Below, piece by piece: positions 37,921 through 45,404 of a stretch of DNA of 64,000 nucleotides. The translations under genes were made by a program, and so were the position numbers. This DNA comes from Dankookia rubra (GTDB lineage Bacteria > Pseudomonadota > Alphaproteobacteria > Acetobacterales > Acetobacteraceae), in contig NZ_SMSJ01000004.1 in the NCBI RefSeq assembly GCF_004355005.1, forward strand, positions 62,001 to 126,000, given 5' to 3'. The notes below the pieces were generated by a model. That model was given only the letters and a program-made list of their open reading frames with translations, did not search any database and was not told the DNA's origin. Within the stretch, counting starts at the first letter, position 1, and each line of letters starts with the position of its first letter.

Positions 37921-38981
37921 GCCAAGGCTCCTTCCCGGAGGCGGTCGTAGGTGGCGAGCGCATTCTCGCGCATCAGTTTAGGCATCAGTGCGGACGGGAT
38001 GCCGGGCGGCACCGCCGCGTCGCCATCGAATTGCCAATGCGGCCAGTCGGAGGCCCAGAGCAGCATGCGGTCCGAACGCAGGTGGTCGAGGATTCGCTCC
38101 ACCTGCTCCTGCGGCGCGTCCAGCGGCTGGACGGTCAGGCGGACCTGGTCACGGATGATCTCGGCCGGCAGGCGGTCCACCCAGGGGATCTCGAAGCGGA
38201 CGCCCTTCCAGGTCTTCGACAGGCGCCAAAGGAATGCCGGAAGCCAGGTGACACCGGATTCCAGCAGCACAACCTTGAGCTCCGGGTGCTTCACCAGCGC
38301 GCCTTCGGTCATCAGGCTGGCCAGGGTGCTCTGGAAGCCCTGCTGGTTGGCGGCGTATTCCTCGAGGTACCAGGAGGTCCAGCCGACCGAGGTCTGCGGG
38401 TGGCGATAGGCGCTGCCGGCATGGATGCCGAGCGCCAGCCCGTGCCGCACGCAGGCCTCGTAGATCGGCCAGTACTGCCGCTTGCCCAGCGGGTTCTCCC
38501 CCATTGCCAGCACCAGCACCTGGACGAAGCGGCGATCGGGGCCGAGCCGCTCGATCTCCTCGACCGCCGCCGCGACGTTCTGCATCGGCAGGACGATGGA
38601 GGCACGCAGGCGGTCGTCGCGGTCCAGCCATTCCGCCCGGGTCCAGTCGTTCAGCGCCCGGGTAAAGGCGACCGCCATGTCCTGGTTGAGGACGAGCTGC
38701 ACGCCGTAGAGCGGGTTGAGGATGCCGGTCACGACGCCGAAGCGGTCCAGCACCTGGGCGCGGAGCTGGTCCACGGTCCCGGCGCCGCGGCCGCCCGCGC
38801 CTCGCCAGTCGGCGCGGATGGTCTTCGGCGAGTTCACCGGCCAGGACTGGCTGTCGAGCGTGGTGATCCCGCGCTCCCGCACCTGGTCGGCCCAGAAGGC
38901 GTCCATGTAGGGCGTCAGCGCCTGCATCCCTGGCACCATCGGATGCAGGTCGCAATCGATTGGGCGATAGCCGCTGAACAT
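37917..38981 (-). CDS. Amidohydrolase family protein (ACMSD-like) B
   Basis: This 354-residue paralogue of the downstream gene product has IDCDLHPMVP near residues 8-17, GIHAGSAYRHP with the barrel His, and LWASDWPHWQFDGD near 310-323 with the catalytic Asp. Sequence patterns along the length match protein A, which suggests tandem duplication and perhaps a hetero-oligomer. The HxlR regulator gene lies 110 bases upstream on the same strand. The substrate is not known. Confidence 0.85.
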   Translation of the reverse strand: MFSGYRPIDCDLHPMVPGMQALTPYMDAFWADQVRERGITTLDSQSWPVNSPKTIRADWRGAGGRGAGTVDQLRAQVLDRFGVVTGILNPLYGVQLVLNQDMAVAFTRALNDWTRAEWLDRDDRLRASIVLPMQNVAAAVEEIERLGPDRRFVQVLVLAMGENPLGKRQYWPIYEACVRHGLALGIHAGSAYRHPQTSVGWTSWYLEEYAANQQGFQSTLASLMTEGALVKHPELKVVLLESGVTWLPAFLWRLSKTWKGVRFEIPWVDRLPAEIIRDQVRLTVQPLDAPQEQVERILDHLRSDRMLLWASDWPHWQFDGDAAVPPGIPSALMPKLMRENALATYDRLREGALA

Positions 38982-39091
38982 GCAGTTTCCCGTTCCCGCG
39001 GCCCTCCCGGGGGCCGGACTGGTATATCAGCCCGATCGGGGTGCTACGGCAAGCGCCGGCCTTGGTCGACCGACCAGGAGGCAGGCCGGAA

Positions 39092-39781
39092 TCAGGGCAA
39101 GGCCTTGTCCGGCAATGGAAAGAGCGTGGCGAAGCGCGCCGCCAGCCCACGGTCGCCCGCGACCTCGACGATGCCTTCCGCCTCCAACGCCGCGAGCGGC
39201 ACGCCGCCATAGATCGCGGCGGCGAGCACCGCGGGCGGGCCCGCCAGGATGAGGTCGGCGGGGTCCGCCGGGCCGGCAGCGATCTCGATGCGGCCCTCGG
39301 CGAGGTCCCCGGCGAACTCCCCTTCCCCCAGCCGGAAGCCGATCCGCGCCCGCAGCCCCGCCGCCCGGTCCGGGTCCAGCATGGTCCGGAGCGACAACAG
39401 GAAGGAGACCGCGCTGATCGGCAGGGTCGGGTCGTGCCGCGGCGACCGCGCCGCCCAGCGGCCGAGCGCCTGGAATATCGGCTCGCTCTCCAGCCCCCAT
39501 TGGGTCAGCACATAGACCTGGACACCAGCGGGCGGCGCCAATTTCCGGCGAAGAAGGATTCCCACGGCCTCCAGCTCTTCCAACCGTTGGGCCAGGACGG
39601 TGGCGCTGATGCCGGGTAGGCTGGCCCGCAGGTCGCCGAAGCGGCGCGGGCCCAGCAGCAATTCCCGCATCACCAGCAGCGCCCAGCGGTCCCCCACCAG
39701 GTCAAGCGCATGGGCGGCGGCGCAGGCATCCTCGTAGCGACGAGGCCTCGGCTGCAACTCACTCCGTTTTTCTGACTTCAT
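39092..39781 (-). CDS. HxlR-family transcriptional regulator with C-terminal sterol-carrier-like domain
   Basis: The 229-residue protein has an HxlR winged-helix domain: CAAAHALDLVGDRWALLVMREL near residues 20-41 and FGDLRASLPGISATVLAQRL near 48-67. The remaining ~100 residues (about 125-229) have the pattern of an SCP2-like domain that may bind a hydrophobic effector. A TATAAA box on its own strand lies only 8 bases before the ATG, so its mRNA may be leaderless. It is divergent from three small VOC/YCII genes and upstream of the amidohydrolase pair, either of which could be regulated. Confidence 0.85.
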   Translation of the reverse strand: MKSEKRSELQPRPRRYEDACAAAHALDLVGDRWALLVMRELLLGPRRFGDLRASLPGISATVLAQRLEELEAVGILLRRKLAPPAGVQVYVLTQWGLESEPIFQALGRWAARSPRHDPTLPISAVSFLLSLRTMLDPDRAAGLRARIGFRLGEGEFAGDLAEGRIEIAAGPADPADLILAGPPAVLAAAIYGGVPLAALEAEGIVEVAGDRGLAARFATLFPLPDKALP

Positions 39782-39797
39782 GGTAGCAATTTATAAC
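39782..39797. promoter_or_regulatory. Overlapping back-to-back -10 boxes, HxlR gene / VOC gene
   Basis: TATAAC (39792-39797) faces the VOC gene and TATAAA (39795-39790, minus) faces the HxlR gene, so the two -10 elements overlap. GTAGCAATTTATAAC around them is a partial inverted repeat. An HxlR-type repressor bound here would block both promoters. The boxes are seen; regulation is inferred. Confidence 0.35.
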
Positions 39798-39839
39798 TCG
39801 GAGGTGCAGGCTTGTCGAACGAACCGGGAGGATAGCCGC

Positions 39840-40262
39840 ATGGCCAAACTGATCTTCGTCAACCTGCCCGTCGCGGACCTGCCGCGGGCGGTCGCCTTCT
39901 ACGAAGCCGTGGGGGCGGAGAAGAACCCGCAATTTTCGGACGATACCGCCGCCTGCATGGTCCTCTCCGAGACCATCCACACCATGCTGCTGACCCACGC
40001 CAAATTCCGGCAGTTCACCACCAAGTCTATCCCGGATGCCAAGGCGACCTGCCAGGTGCTGCTCTGCGTCTCCGCCGAGAGCCGCGCCGAGGTGGACGGA
40101 ATGGTCGAGCGCGCCGGCGCGGCCGGCGGTGGCATGGACCCCGGCCCGAAACAGGACCACGGCTTCATGTACGGCCGCAGTTTCGAGGACCCGGACGGCC
40201 ATGTCTGGGAGGTCATGTGGATGGACCTGGCGGCTGCACAGGCCGCCATGGCGAAGGGCTGA
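39840..40262 (+). CDS. VOC-family (glyoxalase-like) protein
   Basis: The 140-residue protein has the beta-alpha-beta-beta-beta fold of the vicinal oxygen chelate superfamily: FVNLPVADLPRAVAFYEAVG near residues 6-25 and FEDPDGHVWEVMWMD near 115-129 are the usual repeats. It resembles lactoylglutathione-lyase-like proteins of unknown substrate. GGGAGGATAG precedes the ATG at 39840. It is the first of three small coupled genes. In similar sets these proteins are often annotated as glyoxalase/bleomycin-resistance family, but no resistance role is shown. Confidence 0.85.
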   Translation: MAKLIFVNLPVADLPRAVAFYEAVGAEKNPQFSDDTAACMVLSETIHTMLLTHAKFRQFTTKSIPDAKATCQVLLCVSAESRAEVDGMVERAGAAGGGMDPGPKQDHGFMYGRSFEDPDGHVWEVMWMDLAAAQAAMAKG

Positions 40263-40266
40263 GCCG

Positions 40267-40734
40267 ATGGCGACGCTCGCACCCTGCGTCTGGATCCCCG
40301 GGAAGGCCGAGGAAGCGGCCGCTTTCTACCTCGCCGCCTTCCGGCGTGCCGGGCAGCCGGCCGAGATCCGCGGCCAAATGCGCATGGGCGCCGAGGGCAG
40401 CCTGATCGCCGTCACCGTCGTGCTCGCGGGGCAGGAGGTGATGCTGTTCAACCCGCCGCATGAGGTGGCGCATACCCATGCCTTCTCGCTCTTCCTCACC
40501 GGCGCGACCCAGGCGGAGGTGGATGTGTTGTGGGACGGGCTGCTGGAAGGCGGCAAGCCAGTGCAGTGCGGCTGGCTGACCGACCGCTACGGCATCTCCT
40601 GGCAAGTCGTACCCGGCCCCGTCGCCGACCTCCTGGCGAAGGCCGATGCATCCCAGGCCGCGCGGCTGAACCAGGCGATCCAGGGCATGGTGAAGATAGA
40701 CCTGCCAACCCTGCAGCAAGCCTTCGAGGGATGA
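40267..40734 (+). CDS. PhnB-like VOC protein (3-demethylubiquinone methyltransferase-like fold)
   Basis: The protein has 155 residues. APCVWIPGKAEEAAAFYLAAF near 5-25 starts the first repeat; CGWLTDRYGISWQVVP near 98-113 is the hallmark of the PhnB group (a G-W-x-x-D-x-[FY]-G-x-x-W-Q pattern). Despite the database name, these lack a methyltransferase domain. It begins 4 bases after the previous stop. The role is unknown, and it often occurs with YCII-like genes. Confidence 0.82.
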   Translation: MATLAPCVWIPGKAEEAAAFYLAAFRRAGQPAEIRGQMRMGAEGSLIAVTVVLAGQEVMLFNPPHEVAHTHAFSLFLTGATQAEVDVLWDGLLEGGKPVQCGWLTDRYGISWQVVPGPVADLLAKADASQAARLNQAIQGMVKIDLPTLQQAFEG

Positions 40735-40753
40735 CCCACGGGGAGACAGGGCA

Positions 40754-41173
40754 ATGCGCGTAATGGTGCTGGTGAAGGCAACCAAAAACAGCGAGGCCGG
40801 CCTTATGCCCTCGCCCGAGCTTCTCGCGGCCATGGGTCGGTTCAACCAGGAACTGGCCGATGCTGGCATCCTGCTGGCAGGCGAGGGCTTGCATCCCTCC
40901 TCGAAAGGCAAGCGCGTGGCCTTCGACGGCGCGTCCCGCACCGTGATCGACGGTCCCTTCGCCGCCACCGGCGAACTCGTCGCCGGCTTCTGGCTATGGC
41001 AGGTCAAGGACATGGAGGAGGCGCTCGCCTGGGCGAAGCGCTGCCCCAACCCGATGCCCGGGCCGAGCGAGATCGAGGTCCGCCCACTCTTCGAGATGGC
41101 GGATTTCGGCGCGGCGCTGACGCCTGAGATCGCCGCGGCGGAGGCCCGGCTGCGGGATCAGGTGGCGGGGTGA
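40754..41173 (+). CDS. YCII-related (DGPF-domain) protein
   Basis: The 139-residue protein is a YCII/DGPF-type ferredoxin-like fold: MVLVKATKNSEAG at the N-terminus, ADAGILLAGEGLHPS near 35-49, and the DGPF motif in VIDGPFAATGELVAGFW near 64-80. The catalytic role of the family is not settled. It follows the PhnB-like gene by 19 bases. The trio VOC - PhnB-like - YCII under an HxlR gene is a unit also found beside ECF sigma factors in other bacteria. A perfect hairpin element follows. Confidence 0.85.
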   Translation: MRVMVLVKATKNSEAGLMPSPELLAAMGRFNQELADAGILLAGEGLHPSSKGKRVAFDGASRTVIDGPFAATGELVAGFWLWQVKDMEEALAWAKRCPNPMPGPSEIEVRPLFEMADFGAALTPEIAAAEARLRDQVAG

Positions 41174-41180
41174 AGCAAGG

Positions 41181-41224
41181 CCGGGGAGAAAGTATTCTCC
41201 CCGGACCCCTGGTCTATTTTTCCG
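41181..41224 (+). terminator. Gene-end hairpin element, copy 5 (perfect stem)
   Basis: CCGGGGAGAA-AGTA-TTCTCCCCGG (41181-41204) is a perfect 10-bp stem with a 4-base loop, starting 7 bases after the YCII gene stop. ACCCCTGGTCTATTTTTCCGAG follows, with a T run 11 bases beyond the stem. It is closest to the family consensus. Confidence 0.6.
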
Positions 41225-41238
41225 AGACGGGCCTCGAT

Positions 41239-41285
41239 TCGCAAAAGGAAGGGTAGGGCTTGGGGAGGAAATACTTTTCCTTCCC
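41239..41285 (-). terminator. Gene-end hairpin element, copy 6
   Basis: On the minus strand GGGAAGGAAAAGTATTTCCTCCCC (41285-41262) is followed by AAGCCCTACCCTTCCTTTT. It lies 17 bases after the stop of the dehydrogenase gene and forms a tail-to-tail pair with copy 5, just as copies 1 and 2 do. Confidence 0.5.
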
Positions 41286-41302
41286 TAACCCTCCTCCTCC
41301 GG

Positions 41303-42307
41303 CTAGGCCGCCGGTGGCGTGATGCCCATGCGCGACAGCCGCGTCGCCGCCGCGGCGTTCACGGCATGGTCCGGCACCTCGCCCCGCGCCAGCGCCGTTA
41401 CCTGCCGCACCGTGTCAAAGGCCTGGTGCTCGATCGCCGAGGGGGTCAGGCCGCCGACATGCGGCGTGGCGATCACCTTCCGATGCGCGGCCAGTGCCGG
41501 GGTCGGCATCTGGTCCGGCGCGCGGCCGACGTCCATGGCGACGCCGGCGAGGTGCCCGCCATCCAGCGCCGCCAGCAGCGCCGCCTCGTCCACCAGGTTG
41601 CCGCGCGAGGGGTTCACGAAGAACGCGTCCGGCTTCATCCGGGCAAAGGCGGCGGCGTCCATCAGGTTTTCGGTCTGCTCGTTGGCGACCGCCAGACAGA
41701 CGACGAAATCGCTCCCGGCCAGCAGCCGCTCCAGCGGCACGTGGTCCAGCCGCGCATCATCCGGCGCCGCATGCGGATCTGCCACCAGCACCCGCATCCC
41801 AAGCGCCAGGCCGAGCGGCGCCAGGTAACGCCCGATCGCGCCATAGCCGATGATGCCGAGCGTCGCGCCGTTGAGCTGCCGGCCCATCCGCGCCGCCGGC
41901 ACCTCTCCCCGCTGGTAGGCCGACGCCGCCTCGCTGACGCCGCGCGCCAGGTCGACCATCTGCCCCAGCACCAGCTCGGCGACCGAGGGAATGAAGCCCG
42001 GCGTCGCCTGGGTCACCAGCACGCCGGCCGCGCTGGCCGCGGCCAGGTCGACGTTGCGGATGTCCACGGCGCAGCGCAGGAAGGCGACCAGATCGGGGGC
42101 ATGCCGGAAGGTCTCGGCCTCGCCCGGCGACTGCCGGTAGCTGACGATGGCCTCGCACCCCGCGGCAGCCTCGGCCAGCTCCCGCCCTGCCAGGTGACGG
42201 CCGGTCCCGTTCAGCCGCACCTCGGCGACCTGCCGCAGCGCCGCCAGGGCGCGCTCGCCGTAGTAGTTCGCCAGCGCATCGGCGGTATGGGTCAGGTAGA
42301 CCTTCAT
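41303..42307 (-). CDS. D-isomer-specific 2-hydroxyacid dehydrogenase family protein
   Basis: The 334-residue NAD-dependent dehydrogenase has the nucleotide motif GIIGYGAIGR near 152-161, the catalytic Arg in NPSRGNLVDE near 237-246, and the His in TPHVGGLT near 290-297. The catalytic Glu normally found in the D-V-F-E-x-E-P element is absent: the segment here reads AMDVGRAPDQMPTP. The active site therefore differs from D-lactate or phosphoglycerate dehydrogenases. CGAGGGAG precedes the ATG at 42307. It is divergent from the M20 peptidase gene. The substrate is unknown. Confidence 0.82.
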   Translation of the reverse strand: MKVYLTHTADALANYYGERALAALRQVAEVRLNGTGRHLAGRELAEAAAGCEAIVSYRQSPGEAETFRHAPDLVAFLRCAVDIRNVDLAAASAAGVLVTQATPGFIPSVAELVLGQMVDLARGVSEAASAYQRGEVPAARMGRQLNGATLGIIGYGAIGRYLAPLGLALGMRVLVADPHAAPDDARLDHVPLERLLAGSDFVVCLAVANEQTENLMDAAAFARMKPDAFFVNPSRGNLVDEAALLAALDGGHLAGVAMDVGRAPDQMPTPALAAHRKVIATPHVGGLTPSAIEHQAFDTVRQVTALARGEVPDHAVNAAAATRLSRMGITPPAA

Positions 42308-42403
42308 GGCGCGCTCCCTCGTTTGTTGGCGCATCCCTCCCATGCCCCCGCCAGGGGCGCAACGCGGCTTGGCCGCGGCGGCGTGGCGTGTTGGATTGGC
42401 GAC

Positions 42404-43813
42404 ATGCCGCATCCGCTCCCCGCCATCCTGGCGCATCTCGACGAAAACGCCGCCGCTGCCGAGGCGCGGCTGATCGACTGGCTCCGCATCCCCAGCATCA
42501 GCGCCCAGCCGGCCCATGCCGGCGACTGCCTGCGCGCCGCCGGCTGGGTACGCGACGAATTGCAGGGCATGGGCTTCGCCGCCGAGGTCCGCCCGACCGC
42601 CGGCCATCCCGTGGTCGTCGGCCACCATCCCGGCCCGGGCCGACCAGGGGGAAAAGCTTCCCCGCACCTGCTGTTCTACGGCCATTACGACGTGCAGCCG
42701 GCCGACCCGCTGGCGCTCTGGACCTCGCCGCCCTTCGACCCCGTCGTGGTCGAGGGCCCGCACGGGCCGCGCGTGGTCGCCCGCGGCGCGGTGGACGACA
42801 AGGGCCAGTGCGCCATGTGGCTGGAAGCCCTGCGCGCCTGGCACTTGGTTGCCGGCGGCCCGCCCTGCGCGATCACCGTGCTGATCGAGGGCGAGGAGGA
42901 GGTCGGCAGCCCAAGCCTCGACCCCTTCCTCACCGCCAACCGGGAGGAGCTGAAGGCCGATGTCGCGGTGATCAGCGACACCGGGATGTGGGACATCGAC
43001 ACGCCGGCCATCACCACCAGCCTGCGCGGCATGGTCTATGCGCAGGTCGACCTGAAGGCGGCGTCCCGCGACCTGCACAGCGGCATCTATGGCGGCGCCG
43101 CGCGCAACCCGATCAACCTGCTCAGCCAGATCATGGGCGGGCTGCACGATGCCGACGGCCGTGTGCAGCTGCCCGGCTTCTACGACGGTGTGCGGGAGCT
43201 GACCAATGCGCAACGCGTCGAATGGGATGCGCTGCGGTTCGACGAGGCGGAGTTCCTTGGCGAGGTCGGCCTGTCCGTCCCGGCCGGCGAGCGCGGCCGC
43301 GGCGCGCTGGAGCGGATGTGGGCCAGGCCGACCGCCGACCTGAACGGCATCTGGGGCGGCTACACGGGCGATGGCAGCAAGACGGTCATCGCTTCGGAAG
43401 CGCATGCCAAGCTGTCCTGCCGCCTGGTCCCCGGCCAGGACCCGCAGAAGGTGGCCGAAAGCATCCGCCGCTTCGTCGCCGAGCGCCTGCCGGCCGACTG
43501 CACGGCCGAGGTCCAGGTCTTCAGCACCACCCCGGGGATCGAGGTCGCGGCCGACAGCCCCTGGGTCCGCGCCGCCCGCACCGCGTTGACGGAAGAATAC
43601 GGCAAGCCCGCGGTGCTGATGGGCTGCGGCGGCTCGATCCCGGTGGTCGAGAGCATGCAGCGGCTGCTCGGCCTCGACAGCCTGCTGGTCGGCTTCGGGC
43701 TGACCGACGACCAGGTGCACAGCCCGAACGAGAAATTCGAGTTCCGCTGCCTGCACAAGGGCGCCCGAAGCCATGCGCGGCTGCTGGCGGAGATCGCCGG
43801 GCGCACCGCCTGA
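42404..43813 (+). CDS. M20-family metallopeptidase (dipeptidase-like)
   Basis: The 469-residue protein belongs to the ArgE/DapE/CPG2 group. Metal ligands are in YGHYDVQPAD near 88-97, GAVDDKGQ near 127-134 and IEGEEEVGS near 163-171; a dimerisation domain is inserted at about 210-370. The DLHSG motif near 223-227 and GGSIPVVE near the C-terminus resemble carnosinase-like dipeptidases. There is no signal peptide, so it is cytoplasmic. The substrate is unknown. Confidence 0.88.
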   Translation: MPHPLPAILAHLDENAAAAEARLIDWLRIPSISAQPAHAGDCLRAAGWVRDELQGMGFAAEVRPTAGHPVVVGHHPGPGRPGGKASPHLLFYGHYDVQPADPLALWTSPPFDPVVVEGPHGPRVVARGAVDDKGQCAMWLEALRAWHLVAGGPPCAITVLIEGEEEVGSPSLDPFLTANREELKADVAVISDTGMWDIDTPAITTSLRGMVYAQVDLKAASRDLHSGIYGGAARNPINLLSQIMGGLHDADGRVQLPGFYDGVRELTNAQRVEWDALRFDEAEFLGEVGLSVPAGERGRGALERMWARPTADLNGIWGGYTGDGSKTVIASEAHAKLSCRLVPGQDPQKVAESIRRFVAERLPADCTAEVQVFSTTPGIEVAADSPWVRAARTALTEEYGKPAVLMGCGGSIPVVESMQRLLGLDSLLVGFGLTDDQVHSPNEKFEFRCLHKGARSHARLLAEIAGRTA

Positions 43814-43870
43814 AACGGGCGGCGCGGGCCTGACCCGGGCTTTGCGGGCTCCGCCGGCGCGGGGTGCTGC

Positions 43871-45283
43871 CTAGGGCAGCACCTTGCCCGGGTTCATCCG
43901 CCCCACCGGGTCGAGCGCCGCCTTCAAGGTACGCATCAATTCCAGCGCGATCGGGTCCTTGTGCGTCGCCATGGCGTGACGCTTCGATTGGCCGATGCCG
44001 TGCTCGGCGGAGAAGCTGCCGCCGAGCGAGACCGCGATGGCATTGACCAGCGGCTCCATCTCCCCTGCCCGCTCGACCCAGGCGGCGCGATCGCCCGGCC
44101 AGTCCGCCGGCGCATGCAGCGACAGGTGGATGTTGCCGTCGCCGGCATGGCCGATCGCCGCCATCCGGCCCTCCGGCCAACGCGCCTTCAGCTCCCGCTC
44201 CGCAGTATTGACGAAGTCCGGCACGGCCGAGACCGGCACGGATGTGTCGGTGCCGACCGAGGGGCTGTCGCGCCGCGAGCAATCCGGGTAGTCCTCGCGG
44301 ATCTTCCAGATCATCGCGCGCTGCGCCTCGCTCTCGGCGATGACGGCGTCCACCGCCTCCCCGCTCTCGATCGCGGCGCCCAGCGCGTCCTCGAGCATCT
44401 CGCGCAGCGGCACGCTCTCATGCGCCGCGGCTATCTCCACCATGACGTACCAGGGTGCCTCCAGCGGCAGCGGCATGCGCAGGCCGACGCCGTGTTTCGC
44501 CGCCATCTCCATGCAGAAGCGGGCGCAGAGCTCGAAGCCGATCAGCTCGGCGCCGCTGCCCATGACGCGGGAAAACAGCGAGAGCGCCGCGTCCGGGCTC
44601 GGCACCGCGACAAAGGCGCTCTCGACACGTTTCAGCGCCGGGACCATGCGCAGCGCCGCGGCGGTGATGACGCCCAGCGTCCCCTCCCCGCCGATGAACA
44701 GGTGCCGCATCGCATAGCCGCTATTGTCCTTCCGGACCCGCCGCAGGTCGTCGAGGACGCGGCCATCCGGCAGCACCACTTCCAGCCCCAGCACCAACTC
44801 GCGCGCATTGCCCCAGCGCAGCGTCCGGATGCCGCCGGCATTGGTCGACAGCATGCCGCCGATCTGCGCCGTGCCCTGCGCGCCCCATTGGATCGGAAAC
44901 AGCCGCCCGGCCTCGGCCGCGGCCGCCTGCACCGTCTGCACCACGCAGCCGGCTTCCGCCACCAGGGAGAAGTCGCGCGCATCCACGTTCCGGATGCGGT
45001 TGAGCCGTTCGAGCGACAGCACCACCGCGGGCGGCCCGTTTGCCGCCGGCACTGCGCCGCCCGCAAGCCCGGTGCGGCCGCCGGCGGGGACGATGGACAG
45101 GCCCATGGCGCCGCAGCGCCTTACCACCTCCGCCACCTCGGCCGTGGAGCCGGGGCGGGCGACCGCCAGCGGCTGGCCGCGGTAGGCGCCACGCCAATCG
45201 ACGGCATAGGGAGCGATGTCGTTGGCATCGCGGAGGACGTTCCTAGGGCCGACGGCGTCGGCCAGCATGTCGAGCAGACTCAT
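43871..45283 (-). CDS. FAD-linked oxidase (D-lactate dehydrogenase / GlcD type)
   Basis: The 470-residue flavoprotein has an N-terminal FAD-binding PCMH domain (IVPAGGRTGLAGGA near 64-77, WGAQGTAQIGGMLSTNAGG near 132-150) and a C-terminal FAD-oxidase domain with GHAGDGNIH near 377-385 and SAEHGIGQSK near 422-431. These features fit D-2-hydroxyacid dehydrogenases that pass electrons to a quinone or cytochrome. GGAGG lies 12 bases before the ATG at 45283. Partner GlcE/GlcF genes are absent. It is divergent from the GMC oxidoreductase gene. Confidence 0.88.
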   Translation of the reverse strand: MSLLDMLADAVGPRNVLRDANDIAPYAVDWRGAYRGQPLAVARPGSTAEVAEVVRRCGAMGLSIVPAGGRTGLAGGAVPAANGPPAVVLSLERLNRIRNVDARDFSLVAEAGCVVQTVQAAAAEAGRLFPIQWGAQGTAQIGGMLSTNAGGIRTLRWGNARELVLGLEVVLPDGRVLDDLRRVRKDNSGYAMRHLFIGGEGTLGVITAAALRMVPALKRVESAFVAVPSPDAALSLFSRVMGSGAELIGFELCARFCMEMAAKHGVGLRMPLPLEAPWYVMVEIAAAHESVPLREMLEDALGAAIESGEAVDAVIAESEAQRAMIWKIREDYPDCSRRDSPSVGTDTSVPVSAVPDFVNTAERELKARWPEGRMAAIGHAGDGNIHLSLHAPADWPGDRAAWVERAGEMEPLVNAIAVSLGGSFSAEHGIGQSKRHAMATHKDPIALELMRTLKAALDPVGRMNPGKVLP

Positions 45284-45404
45284 TGTGGGGGCATCCTCCG
45301 CCGCGCCGGGCGCCGCTTCAACCCCCCTGGCCTGTCGGACCGCGCCGCGCTTCACTGCAGCCGACGGGTGAGGGAGATGCTGCGATGCACAAGGGAATGG
45401 GCGT

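Noticed and set aside
41303-43774. Very long minus-strand frame of 823 codons covering the dehydrogenase and the region opposite the M20 gene
   Set aside because: Only its last 334 codons are a real gene with its own start and ribosome binding site; the rest is antisense to the peptidase.
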